Shown here piece after piece: positions 7,831-16,676 of a stretch of DNA of 48,441 nucleotides. This DNA is from Desulfobulbaceae bacterium. Lineage in GTDB: Bacteria > Desulfobacterota > Desulfobulbia > Desulfobulbales > Desulfobulbaceae. Where the stretch lies: contig JAAYIE010000065.1 of assembly GCA_012744275.1 (NCBI GenBank), positions 1 through 48,441 of the forward strand, read 5' to 3'. The notes under the pieces are model-generated. The model did not search any database and was not told the origin of the DNA. It worked only from the letters and a program-made list of their open reading frames with translations. Every line of letters begins with the position of its first letter. Within the stretch, counting starts at the first letter, position 1. Position numbers and translations under genes: made by a program.

Positions 7831-8280
7831 TCAGCCCTGATCCTTGATTTGCACCATCACTGTGGATCCTGTGGCACACAGGGTGCCATTGGCACTCACT
7901 GTGACCTCCACAATCACCTTGCGACCCTTTATTTCAATCACTTTTCCCCTGGCTTCCAGCTCTGTATTAATTGGTGTCGGTGCCAGATAATCCACTTTTA
8001 GTGAAGCAGTAACAAAGCGTGCAATGGGTTTGCCGTCCTCCTTGGATTTAGCTGCCGCTGCCGTGCCCGCAGCATGGCAATCAATCAGCGAGGCGATCAT
8101 CCCCCCATACAAAAAACCTGGAAACCCACCAGTATACTTGGCATCCGGGGTATAGCGGCACACGGTTTCCTCACCGTCCCAATAGCTTTTGAGATGGTGT
8201 CCTTCGGTGTTTAGCCGGCCGCAACCATAGCAGTGCGCGTAGTCATCGGGATAATGATCCTGAAACGCTTTCTCGTCCAT
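7831..8280 (-). CDS. PaaI/YdiI-like hotdog-fold thioesterase
   Basis: A 149-residue single hotdog-domain protein. The N-terminal YAHCYGCGRLNTEGHHLK is followed by the helix motif GFLYGGMIASLIDCHAAG (about residues 54-71), in which Gly-Gly and the Asp of the central helix mark the active site of PaaI-type acyl-CoA thioesterases. The C-terminal strands (LKVDYLAPTPINTELEARG, then KVIVEVTV) complete the fold. It lies between the hydroxyacyl-CoA and acyl-CoA dehydrogenase genes in one transcription unit. It may relieve CoA trapping during fatty-acid or aromatic degradation. Substrate cannot be read from sequence. Confidence 0.85.
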   Translation of the reverse strand: MDEKAFQDHYPDDYAHCYGCGRLNTEGHHLKSYWDGEETVCRYTPDAKYTGGFPGFLYGGMIASLIDCHAAGTAAAAKSKEDGKPIARFVTASLKVDYLAPTPINTELEARGKVIEIKGRKVIVEVTVSANGTLCATGSTVMVQIKDQG

Positions 8281-8304
8281 AGGAACTCCCTTGGTTTAGT
8301 GCTG

Positions 8305-8337
8305 GTCATGCCAGGTGTTTTGCTAACCTGGCATGAC
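8305..8337. repeat. Perfect 12-bp inverted repeat after hbd
   Basis: GTCATGCCAGGT (8305-8316) and ACCTGGCATGAC (8326-8337) flank a 9-nt loop in the gap between hbd and the thioesterase gene. There is no T-tract on the minus strand, so it is more likely an mRNA processing or stabilising hairpin than a strong terminator. Confidence 0.55.
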
Positions 8338-8362
8338 AGAGATGCTTACGGTGCAGCGGTCC

Positions 8363-9211
8363 TCAATACGCGTAGAAGCCTCGGCCGCTCTTACGGCCCA
8401 GATATCCGGCCTCAACGTACTGGCGCAGCAGAGGACATGGCCGGTATTTGGAGTCGCCCAGGCCATCATGAAGGGTTTCCATGATGGCAAGGCAGGTGTC
8501 CAGGCCAATCAAATCGGCCAGGGCCAGCGGACCCATGGGATGATTCATGCCCAGCTTCATGACAGTATCAATATCTTCTTTGGTACCGACACTGTGGTAG
8601 AGGCAGAAAACAGCCTCGTTGATCATGGGCATGAGGATGCGGTTGGAGATAAAACCGGGATAGTCGTTTGAGGCGGCCGGAGTCTTACCCATTTTGCGAG
8701 TCAACTCCAGCGTAAGCTCGCGGGTTTCATCCGAGGTGGCCAAACCGCAGATCACTTCTACCAGTTTCATGACCGGCACAGGATTCATGAAGTGCATACC
8801 AATTACTTTTTCCGGGCGCTTGGTGTGGGAGGCGATGCGGCCAATGGGAATGGAGGATGTGTTGGAGGCCAGAACCACATGCGGTTTGCACACCTGATCC
8901 AGGGTCTCAAAAATTTTGTATTTGATGCCTTCATTTTCGGAAGCGGCTTCAACCACAAAGTCTGCCGCAGCCAGATCCTTCAGGTCGGTGCTGCCTTTAA
9001 TCCGGCCAAGGATGGCGTCTTTTTCCTCGGCGGTCATTTTGCCTTTGTCCACGCCGCGTTGCAGATTCTTGGCGATGTTGGCGAGACCGCGGTCAACGAA
9101 TTCCTGTTTGATATCGTTCATGATAACAGACAGTCCGCTGGCCGCTGCCACATGAACAATGCCGCTGCCCATCTGACCTGCACCAATAACACCGAAAGTT
9201 TTTACTTCCAT
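8363..9211 (-). CDS. hbd: 3-hydroxybutyryl-CoA dehydrogenase
   Basis: This enzyme interconverts 3-hydroxyacyl-CoA and acetoacetyl-CoA with NAD(P)H. The N-terminal Rossmann loop is [12 protein letters not shown] (residues ~7-18), and the catalytic region is [17 protein letters not shown] with its His and the following Asn. The C-terminal dimerisation domain carries [29 protein letters not shown] and the terminal [12 protein letters not shown]. At 282 residues it is a monofunctional Hbd/PaaH-type enzyme without a fused enoyl-CoA hydratase. AAGGAGCAGATC before the ATG is a good ribosome binding site. It is the first gene of the minus-strand unit with the thioesterase and acyl-CoA dehydrogenase. 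Confidence 0.95.
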   Translation of the reverse strand: MEVKTFGVIGAGQMGSGIVHVAAASGLSVIMNDIKQEFVDRGLANIAKNLQRGVDKGKMTAEEKDAILGRIKGSTDLKDLAAADFVVEAASENEGIKYKIFETLDQVCKPHVVLASNTSSIPIGRIASHTKRPEKVIGMHFMNPVPVMKLVEVICGLATSDETRELTLELTRKMGKTPAASNDYPGFISNRILMPMINEAVFCLYHSVGTKEDIDTVMKLGMNHPMGPLALADLIGLDTCLAIMETLHDGLGDSKYRPCPLLRQYVEAGYLGRKSGRGFYAY

Positions 9212-9872
9212 GATCTGCTCCTTTGCTCAGATTGAATGTGAAAACCGGGCGTATTTACTTGACCCGGCGAATAGCCGATTGATGGCTGAACAAAATTTTA
9301 CGATTTGCTTTTCCTGTTGCCGGATGGATGCAGAAAAAAGGAAGAGCTATTCCGCTTCTCCCGTCTTCCTGAACCGGAGAAAACATGCGCCAGGCAAGCG
9401 ATGCTGCGTTTCCTTCGCTCACCTAAGCGGCAGTCTACAAAATACACTGTAATGAAAAAAAGACGAACTATGCGAGAAAAATAAACAAGGCTCAGTGGTG
9501 TATGCTTACCGGCGAGGACAGATTCACGGGATAAAGCGGCCACATTGCCTCCTTGATGTACAGAAAGGAAATTTTAACTACCGTGCACGCAGAGAAATTG
9601 AAGGAAAATCAGCCCGAAGAACTATCTGGCTGGCAGGAAAGGTAGAAAGCACCATGGGCACCAACGCAATCCAAACCGGAGCCAATACTAGCACCATTCC
9701 AAATGAATTGCTTGCACTTCTCATCAGATAAACATTCGCTGACCAGGTATTTCCGGCGGGAAAACTTCCAGCCACATGCGACGCTGCTTGGCTTTCCGTA
9801 AACATTCGTCGCAGCCAGCACATGGAGCGCCGGGAGCATTTTACTATGGGGGTAGGAATACAAAAAATGTAC
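9212..9872. other. Long intergenic region upstream of hbd, no recognised gene
   Basis: This stretch of about 660 bp must hold the hbd promoter. Short open frames exist on both strands, the longest about 80 codons, but none has both a family resemblance and a ribosome binding site. No transposase fragment was recognised. It may be a decayed gene or hold an unseen small RNA. Confidence 0.5.
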
Positions 9873-9916
9873 AAAAAAGGAGCTTTTCCGCACAATGGCG
9901 GCGAAACTCCTTTTTG
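9873..9916 (-). terminator. Intrinsic terminator downstream of clpA
   Basis: AAAAAAGGAGCTTTTCCGC pairs imperfectly with GCGGCGAAACTCCTTTTT. On the minus strand the stem ends in a run of six T residues. It lies 26 bp beyond the clpA stop. Confidence 0.8.
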
Positions 9917-9941
9917 TTTTTCTTGACTGAGGGGCAGGTAA

Positions 9942-12221
9942 CTATTTGTCTTTGTAGCTAAAAACCATTTTGTCCTTCTTGCGGTCAACCACAGCAATGC
10001 CGCCCTTGCTGAGCTTGCCAAAAAGGATTTCCTCGGTCAAAACATCGCCAATTTCTTTCATGATCAGACGGCGCAGCGGGCGTGCACCAAAGGCAGGTTC
10101 ATAACCTTCCTGGGCCAGCCAGAGTCGGGCTGCCTCGCTCAGCTCAATGCGTACCTTCTTCTCCGCCAATTGCCCTTGCAGCTCCCGCACCATCTTGTCT
10201 ACCACTTTTTCCACAATCTCAATACCGAGCGGAGCAAAGCTGATAACGGCATCAAGCCGGTTGCGAAACTCCGGTGAAAACAGATTCTTAATAGCTTTCT
10301 GCTCCTTGCCACTGGAATCACCGATAAAGCCGATACTGCGTTCACTCATTTCGCGCGCGCCGGCGTTGGTAGTCATGATGATGATCACGTTGCGGAAATC
10401 TGCACGGCGACCACTGTTGTCGGTGAGGGTTGAGTGGTCCATCACCTGCAGCAAAATGGAGAAGATATCGGGATGCGCCTTTTCAATTTCATCCAACAGG
10501 AGTACCGAATACGGGTGCTTGCGGATGGCATCGGTGAGCAGGCCACCCTGATCAAAGCCAATATAGCCCGGAGGTGCGCCGATGAGCCTGGCCACTGCAT
10601 GTTTCTCCATGTATTCGCTCATGTCAAAGCGCTCGAAATGCACGGACAGTGCTGCGGCCAGCTGACGGGCCACTTCAGTTTTACCCACCCCGGTGGGCCC
10701 TGCAAAGAGGAAGGAACCAGTAGGTGACTGTGGATTACCCAAGCCTGCACGGGAGCGTTTGACTGTCTGTACCAGGGTGGTGATAGCCTCGTCCTGGCCG
10801 TAAATATAGGATTGCAATTTGCCTTCCAAAAGGAGCAGGTCCTCGGTGTTGCTGTTGGTCTTACTGGTCACTGGCACCCGGGCAATACCTGCCACCACTT
10901 CCTCAATGTCGCGTACCATCACCAGCTTGCCGGTCTTGCCAGCCAGGCGAAAGGCAGCGCCTACCTCATCCATGACGTCAATGGCTTTATCCGGCAGAAA
11001 GCGGTCATTAATGTAGCGTTGTGCCAGTTCTGCCGTGGCAGTTATGGCGCTTTTTGCGTAGCGGATCTGGTGGTGCTCCTCGTAGCGAGGTTGTAGTCCA
11101 CGCAAGATTTCACAGGTATCCTCTAAAGATGGCTCTTCGATATCAATCTTCTGAAACCGACGCGACAGAGCTCTGTCTTTTTCGATCTGGTTTTTGTATT
11201 CTTCGTAGGTTGTTGAGCCAATACAGCGCAGCGTGCCAGACTGCAGGGCCGGTTTGAGCAAATTGGAGGCATCCATGGAGCCACCGCTGGTCGCGCCTGC
11301 ACCGATGATGGTGTGCATCTCGTCAATAAAGAGAATCGCCTTATCCTTGGCCTCAATGGCGGCCACTACTTCCTTGAGCCGTTTCTCAAAATCGCCGCGG
11401 TACTTCGTGCCCGCCACCAGGGTGCCGAGATCCAGCATGTAGATCTCCGCACCGGAAAGCAAATCCGGCACCAAGTCTTTGGGGTTGGGCTGTTCAGTTT
11501 CCCTGGCCAGGGAGTCTTGGTGAATACGCAAGGCCAAGCCTTCAGCCATGGCCGTCTTGCCAACGCCGGGTTCGCCTACCAGCAGCGGGTTGTTCTTCTT
11601 GCGGCGGCACAGCACCTGCATCATACGCTGCAACTCGCGTTCACGACCGATGAGTGGGTCTATCTTGCCTTGGGCGGCGCGTTTGGCAAAATTGACGGTA
11701 AAGTCTTCCAGGGGATTACCGGTGCTTTTTTCGTCAGCCTTTTTAGGGCGCTCAAACCCGGGTTGGGCCTGTTTGCCCGGATCGGTGCGCATGTGTTCCG
11801 GCAGACCATGGGAGATATATTCCATCACTTCCATGCGGCGTACACCCTCGGTGCCCAAAAAGTATACAGCATGGGAGTCCTGCTCGTTGAATATAGCCAC
11901 CAGGACATCACCAGTATCTACCTGCTTCTTGCCGCAATTTTGCACATGGTTCACGGCACGCTGCAATACCCGGTTAAAGGCAACGGTCTGGGCCGGTTCA
12001 CTGACGTTATCTTTCAGAACCGGCATACCACCGTTGAAAAAACGCTCCAGGCGTTCCTTCAGATTGTCGTTATTGCCGCCACAACTGGTAATGATGTGGC
12101 TGGCGAGTTCATCATGGAGAAGACCGTAGAGCATGTGCTCCACAGTTACGTATTCATGGCGGTGTGTTTTGGCCTCTTTAATCGCCTTAATCAGGGCCAG
12201 TTCCAAATCTCTGCTTAGCAT
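9942..12221 (-). CDS. clpA: ATP-dependent Clp protease ATP-binding subunit ClpA
   Basis: ClpA is the hexameric AAA+ unfoldase that feeds substrates, including ClpS-delivered N-degron proteins, into ClpP. The 759-residue protein has the Clp N-domain (~1-145), a first AAA module with Walker A GEPGVGKT (216-223), Walker B ILFIDE (~296-301), and a second module with GPTGVGKT (508-515) and [10 protein letters not shown]. The tripeptide IGF at 630-632 is the ClpP-docking loop, so it should work with ClpP rather than alone like ClpB. There is no long ClpB/ClpC-type middle coiled coil. It follows clpS by 69 bp, with a terminator after the gene. clpP is not in the window. Confidence 0.97.
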   Translation of the reverse strand: MLSRDLELALIKAIKEAKTHRHEYVTVEHMLYGLLHDELASHIITSCGGNNDNLKERLERFFNGGMPVLKDNVSEPAQTVAFNRVLQRAVNHVQNCGKKQVDTGDVLVAIFNEQDSHAVYFLGTEGVRRMEVMEYISHGLPEHMRTDPGKQAQPGFERPKKADEKSTGNPLEDFTVNFAKRAAQGKIDPLIGRERELQRMMQVLCRRKKNNPLLVGEPGVGKTAMAEGLALRIHQDSLARETEQPNPKDLVPDLLSGAEIYMLDLGTLVAGTKYRGDFEKRLKEVVAAIEAKDKAILFIDEMHTIIGAGATSGGSMDASNLLKPALQSGTLRCIGSTTYEEYKNQIEKDRALSRRFQKIDIEEPSLEDTCEILRGLQPRYEEHHQIRYAKSAITATAELAQRYINDRFLPDKAIDVMDEVGAAFRLAGKTGKLVMVRDIEEVVAGIARVPVTSKTNSNTEDLLLLEGKLQSYIYGQDEAITTLVQTVKRSRAGLGNPQSPTGSFLFAGPTGVGKTEVARQLAAALSVHFERFDMSEYMEKHAVARLIGAPPGYIGFDQGGLLTDAIRKHPYSVLLLDEIEKAHPDIFSILLQVMDHSTLTDNSGRRADFRNVIIIMTTNAGAREMSERSIGFIGDSSGKEQKAIKNLFSPEFRNRLDAVISFAPLGIEIVEKVVDKMVRELQGQLAEKKVRIELSEAARLWLAQEGYEPAFGARPLRRLIMKEIGDVLTEEILFGKLSKGGIAVVDRKKDKMVFSYKDK

Positions 12222-12290
12222 GCGGGTGTCCTCAGCGGCGGCGCGGCGGTTAATCTGCCTGTTCAGTGCCTGTACGCGCCAAAGGGCAAA

Positions 12291-12644
12291 TCAGGTATCT
12301 CGTTCCAAAGAACACCGTAGGGGAAACTGATTTTTTTTAGCCAGACGGTGTACGGTTACAACCTTAGTCTCGGCAATTTCCCTGGTATACAGACCGGCCA
12401 GACCCACACCCTCGTGGTGCACGTTCAACATGATTCGGGTCGCTTCTTCGTTATTTTTATCAAAAACGCGCTCCAGAATCATGATGACGAACTCCATGGT
12501 GGTGTAGTCATCGTTGTGCAGGAGCACTCGATACAAAGGTGGTTCCTGCAATTCTTGCCTGCTGATGGTTCCTGTCTCGCCCAGGGGGCTTGAGGCATTT
12601 CCGGCCATATGCTCCAGTGCATGGAAACCATGTTTCCGTGCCAA
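12291..12644 (-). CDS. clpS: ATP-dependent Clp protease adaptor ClpS
   Basis: ClpS binds N-terminal Leu, Phe, Tyr or Trp of N-degron proteins and hands them to the ClpA N-domain. The core motifs are intact: YRVLLHNDDYTTMEFVI (residues ~38-54), then MLNVHHEGVGLAGLYTREIA and ETKVVTVHRLA. Two starts are possible, ATG at 12644 (117 residues) or 12608 (about 105 residues, MAGNASSPLG). The flexible N-terminal tail differs between the two and matters for ClpA delivery. It sits between holA and clpA on the minus strand in a conserved clpS-clpA order. Confidence 0.96.
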   Translation of the reverse strand: MARKHGFHALEHMAGNASSPLGETGTISRQELQEPPLYRVLLHNDDYTTMEFVIMILERVFDKNNEEATRIMLNVHHEGVGLAGLYTREIAETKVVTVHRLAKKNQFPLRCSLERDT

Positions 12645-12695
12645 TCAGTATACGATGGTTAAAGGCTTCGGTGAACGGTCTAGGGGAGAAGACCA

Positions 12696-14117
12696 CTAGT
12701 ATTGAATTGTAATACTCGAGAAAGATTTTGCAAGAGAAGGCGCGTGGGCAGGTGTAGTGGAGGGTGACGGGGGAGTCAGCATGGAACAGACAAGCCGATG
12801 CAGGACCAATTCCTCTTTTGCGCCGGAGTCTTTAAGGCGGAGTTCTGCCTCCAGAAGCAATTCCATCCAGGTAACGAGGGCAGACAAGGGCTGCTGAAAG
12901 GCATCCTTAAATTGATTGAACAGGGCATAAGGGTGAGCGGCCAGTTCTTTCTGCCACTCATCGCCTTGCTCCTTAAGCACCGGCAGATAGCGCTGCTGGA
13001 AGGTGTTGAAATTCATTGACGGCGAAAAAGGAAGGCCACAGGTCTCGATCAGGGAGCGGTAGAGCAGGGCGCTGCGCACGTAGTTGCGAAGACTTGCCAT
13101 GACAGCCAGGTGGTAAACGCCGCTGTCCAATAGCCGCTGCAGAATAACGAGCGCTTCGTCAAGCTCTCCCTTGGCAATAGCGCCGGTAAGTTCATAAATA
13201 GCGTCTTGGCGGGTACGACCCACCAGTTCATCAATATCTTCCCGGCTAATCGTTTCCCGTTCTCCTGCGGCTAACATGAGCTTTCTCAGCTCATTGACCA
13301 GTGCCACAGGATGAAAGCCCACGCGTTCAAACAGGATGGAAACCAGGTTCGGCGGCAGTTTTTTCTTTTGTTCGTTGAGCGTTGTGGCAAGCAGTGAGTG
13401 CAGTACCGCCATTTGTGCGTCTTTGGCTTTGCTGCCTGAGCCCTCAGCCACGCTGCAATCAATAATAACCTCGTTTTCCTTCAGATACTTGAAGAGTTTT
13501 TTGCGCTTGTCTACCTCAGCGGCCAGCAGGATCAGCACATTAGCCGGAGGCAGCCCCCTGGTCAGTAAGCTTATCAGTTGATCACCCGTGTCTACACCTG
13601 CAGTTGAAGCTCCTTCCTGTTCCTTTGTGGTGCTTAGATAGGGCGATGTCCAGTTAAGATCATCGCCGGGCTGGGCAAAGTTAAAGTTTTTCTGCCACTG
13701 TGCGGCAGACATGCCATGGAGGATATCTTCTTGCAGCGGCAATCCCGCTGCTCCGATAAAGGCCGACAAGGCCTTGCGAATGTGTTCGTCCTGCGCATTT
13801 GTTCTGGCCTTAAGCACTCGTTCCCACAGGGTTTTGGCACTGTTTTTGGAATACAATAACCTGGTGTTACTTACCCGGTACACCTGCCGTCCGCTCAACA
13901 GGCTGTAACTGCTGATACGGGCAAAGGTTTCATGCACATCTTCTTCATCGCCATCAATGGCATGCAGCACGCCGCCGTCTGCTAGCAGGGCCTCTTCAAT
14001 CCGGGCGGCAGTGCTGCGGCACAGGTAGGATTCACCAAAAAGCAGTACCGCCCTGGGAGGAGACTGATCGAAGGTCTCCAGCAGGACGGGTAGCTGTTGT
14101 GGAACAAACAATGCCAT
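12696..14117 (-). CDS. holA: DNA polymerase III subunit delta
   Basis: The delta subunit opens the beta sliding clamp within the clamp loader. The 473-residue protein is longer than the ~340 residues of E. coli HolA, partly through a low-similarity stretch around residues 145-185. Features typical of the family include the N-terminal RAVLLFGESYLCR nucleotide-fold start, the NVLILLAAEVDKRKKLFKYL segment with the Asp-Lys-Arg sequence, NELRKLMLAAGERETI, and a helical C-terminal domain (LLDSGVYHLAVMASLRNYVR). It begins 12 bp after the large exported-protein gene and ends 51 bp before clpS. The lptE that often precedes holA is not recognised here; the 840-residue gene takes that place. Confidence 0.88.
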   Translation of the reverse strand: MALFVPQQLPVLLETFDQSPPRAVLLFGESYLCRSTAARIEEALLADGGVLHAIDGDEEDVHETFARISSYSLLSGRQVYRVSNTRLLYSKNSAKTLWERVLKARTNAQDEHIRKALSAFIGAAGLPLQEDILHGMSAAQWQKNFNFAQPGDDLNWTSPYLSTTKEQEGASTAGVDTGDQLISLLTRGLPPANVLILLAAEVDKRKKLFKYLKENEVIIDCSVAEGSGSKAKDAQMAVLHSLLATTLNEQKKKLPPNLVSILFERVGFHPVALVNELRKLMLAAGERETISREDIDELVGRTRQDAIYELTGAIAKGELDEALVILQRLLDSGVYHLAVMASLRNYVRSALLYRSLIETCGLPFSPSMNFNTFQQRYLPVLKEQGDEWQKELAAHPYALFNQFKDAFQQPLSALVTWMELLLEAELRLKDSGAKEELVLHRLVCSMLTPPSPSTTPAHAPSLAKSFSSITIQY

Positions 14118-14129
14118 TATTCAGTGTTA

Positions 14130-16652
14130 TCAGTTGCCGTAATTGACTGGACGCACATTTTGATCCTGGGTAGCAGCTTCCAGGTTGGCCTCGTTCCGTG
14201 TGGAACTGCCGCGACCCGTGCCCTGCGGTTGAGTTTCATCCAGTATTTTATGGAGAATGGCGGTAAGCGAACCCGGCTGGAGATAGTCTTGACCTTGGCC
14301 GCTCTCAAAAATATAAGAGGTCTGCTGCGCCACGTTCTTCCAGGAAATGGAACTGGGATTTTTGGCAATGATCTCGCAGAAACTCTTGTTGTAGGGGTCG
14401 TTAATCACGGCAAGGCCTGTGCCGATGGAGGCGAGCAGGTCAACTGAACCTTCAAAGAGCCGGGTGAGGGTGGTATAGACCTTCATACCGCCACAGGAGC
14501 CAAGGCTTAAGAAACGCTGTTTACCGCCAAGGTCTGCCTGGGTAATTTTGCCCTCATCGATCAGCTCGGTGAGCGGTTCGATGATCTGCTCCGAGCGCCA
14601 GTAACTGTGGCCCCGTTGAGCCAGCATTTCATCACCGGAAAGAATAAAACGCCGGAGGAGTTCTTTCTGATGCTCCTTGCCTGAATATACAAATTGGGTG
14701 TTGGTTATGGTTATGCCATTGACGGTTTTGACAAAGCTCACGGCGAAATGGCGGGTGCGCATGGCCTGGAACAGATTCGCTATCGATCCGCTTGCCCAGG
14801 AGCGGATCGATGACTCCAGAGCCGGGGTCATCTGGCTGATGGTGTAGTATTTGGAAGGTACCAGCTTGTAGCCGTTTTTCATCAGCAGACTGGCATTGGA
14901 GGCAAAGGACTGGCGACCATCATCATCAGGATGATACATGGAAAGGGAAGCCATTTTGCCATCCTTTTTCCATTCTGCAAAGGGGGTACTCTGATAGCTG
15001 TCCAGATTCACTGCACCCTGCTGAACCAGCAGGCGGCTGATGAGCAGACGGTCGTTTTGACCCAGCAGCTCCGGGTAAGTTTGCACATAATATTGCAGAA
15101 TAACCCGGATAAGCTTGCTGGAAACCTGATTGCTGCGCTGGGTTTCCCGCACCATCAACTCGAGCAGGTGACTGCGTGCCTCGGGTGTGAGCATCTTCAG
15201 CAGATGCGAGAAGGTAGCGGAAAAAAGCAGAACGGAGTCCGCATCTTTGAAGGCAGAAGTGCCAACCAGATTGAGAATTTCCTTTTGCCGGGCAAAATCC
15301 TTGGGGAAAAAGTCTGTAAGTTTGCCCTTTTGTGCAGTACTGGAAATGAAGTCGGAAACAAAACGGCTTTCCGGGTCAATATCGCGCAGAAAGTTCAGCA
15401 GGTCACCTCCGTTGCGCTTGGCAATGCGGTCTTTCATTACCGGCACGGCAATGTTGCGAAAGGAGGAATCGTAGAGATCACTGCCCTGGGCCATTACCAC
15501 ATACAAGTTGGCGGTGGTCAGATCTTTAGCGGCCTGCACCCGGGCAGCCGAGGTGGCCTGGTTTAAAATGGCCACAGCCTGACCCTGACCGGCATTTGCA
15601 AACTGTGCGCCGAATCGGGAGCGGGTGGTGCCGTCCAGCCGGTTGAACAGTTCCTGCAGTCGCGCCTTGGAAAAACGGTTTAAGGTTGAGGCCGCGAATT
15701 CGTAGCCGTTTTCATCAGTGACCGCGTGCAGGTTGTTAATTTTCCAGAGTGCCTCTTCACCACCGTCGTATAGCCCTTTCAGCAGTACGGATTTCTGGCG
15801 GCCCTGGAGGCGGTCATAGATAATCTCCTGCTGTGATGTGGACAGGGTGAAGTAATTTTTTAGCCAGGAAAGGGCCTCCTGACCCGAAGTTTCCTTGTTT
15901 TTGAACAGGGAACGAGCATTCCATGCATTAACATCATCCATTTTTCGAATGATATCCATGCCCTGCACCATGGTTTGCGGATCCTGGCCCGGAGTTTCAG
16001 CATAGGTAATGAGCGCCTGCACCTGTTTGGCCCGCATTTTGGTAATAATAGGCAATCCTTGCATGGCGGTATCCACCCGCATGCCAGCAACGCCGAAAAA
16101 GGCCCGGGCCGCCTGATTCATAAGGGGGGAGGCTTCGTTGAGACGAGGGATGATTTCAAGGGCCTGATCAGCAGTTGCGCCATACAGGGTAGCAAAGTTG
16201 CGAAAGGTACGGCCCGAGGCAAAGGTAATCGTACTCACTGCATCCAGCGCAGGTAGGGTGTAGTGAACGTTGAAGTTGGGCATGGAGGAAAGAGCCTCAT
16301 ACGAGCGTACCTGCTCATAGGACAGGCGGGTTTGCAGAAGTTTTTCTCCGGTCTGGCGGATCAGGCCGTAATCAGCCCCGGGGGAACTGCACACCTTGCG
16401 AAAGATACGCTGGGCGTTATAGTTCATCCGCCCCACCATGGCGCTGCTCTCCTGGATCTGGGCCGCATCCATTCGGCCGGCCTGCTGGCAGATTGCTATG
16501 GTTTGTTTGCCGCTGATCGCATCCGCATTGTTATTGTTGCTGGCCGCAACAAGCAGTGTCGGAGTGAAAAGAATCGCCAAAGCGAGTAGGCCAATCAGGC
16601 TGGGGAAAAAGAAAAAGAGAGAGTTGGGAAAACGGTTTCTAACTGTGTGCAT
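14130..16652 (-). CDS. Large exported protein with a possible caspase-fold-like C-terminal domain
   Basis: An 840-residue protein of no firmly assigned family. Residues ~11-37 form one hydrophobic segment ending near TPTLLVAAS, a signal peptide or anchor, so the bulk should be periplasmic or extracytoplasmic. Residues ~50-560 are helix-rich with no motif I can name. The C-terminal quarter has RGHSYW (His682) followed 38 residues later by FLSLGSCGGM (Cys720) and then TGLAVINDPY. The order hydrophobic-His-Gly then hydrophobic-Ser-Cys-Gly resembles clan CD cysteine peptidases (caspase/CHAT-like). That role is inference. The gene lies 12 bp upstream of holA and its start overlaps that of a divergent transporter gene, so its promoter must lie in coding sequence. 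Confidence 0.85.
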   Translation of the reverse strand: MHTVRNRFPNSLFFFFPSLIGLLALAILFTPTLLVAASNNNNADAISGKQTIAICQQAGRMDAAQIQESSAMVGRMNYNAQRIFRKVCSSPGADYGLIRQTGEKLLQTRLSYEQVRSYEALSSMPNFNVHYTLPALDAVSTITFASGRTFRNFATLYGATADQALEIIPRLNEASPLMNQAARAFFGVAGMRVDTAMQGLPIITKMRAKQVQALITYAETPGQDPQTMVQGMDIIRKMDDVNAWNARSLFKNKETSGQEALSWLKNYFTLSTSQQEIIYDRLQGRQKSVLLKGLYDGGEEALWKINNLHAVTDENGYEFAASTLNRFSKARLQELFNRLDGTTRSRFGAQFANAGQGQAVAILNQATSAARVQAAKDLTTANLYVVMAQGSDLYDSSFRNIAVPVMKDRIAKRNGGDLLNFLRDIDPESRFVSDFISSTAQKGKLTDFFPKDFARQKEILNLVGTSAFKDADSVLLFSATFSHLLKMLTPEARSHLLELMVRETQRSNQVSSKLIRVILQYYVQTYPELLGQNDRLLISRLLVQQGAVNLDSYQSTPFAEWKKDGKMASLSMYHPDDDGRQSFASNASLLMKNGYKLVPSKYYTISQMTPALESSIRSWASGSIANLFQAMRTRHFAVSFVKTVNGITITNTQFVYSGKEHQKELLRRFILSGDEMLAQRGHSYWRSEQIIEPLTELIDEGKITQADLGGKQRFLSLGSCGGMKVYTTLTRLFEGSVDLLASIGTGLAVINDPYNKSFCEIIAKNPSSISWKNVAQQTSYIFESGQGQDYLQPGSLTAILHKILDETQPQGTGRGSSTRNEANLEAATQDQNVRPVNYGN

Positions 16653-16676
16653 AAGAATCTACATGTGGTGGCTGCT

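Noticed and set aside
11313-12218. Long open frame (301 codons) on the plus strand opposite clpA
   Set aside because: It is fully antisense to the strongly supported clpA gene and its translation matches no family; a by-product of clpA codon use.
14931-15566. 211-codon plus-strand frame opposite the 840-residue exported protein gene
   Set aside because: The minus-strand gene has a signal peptide, full length and operon context; the plus frame has none of these.
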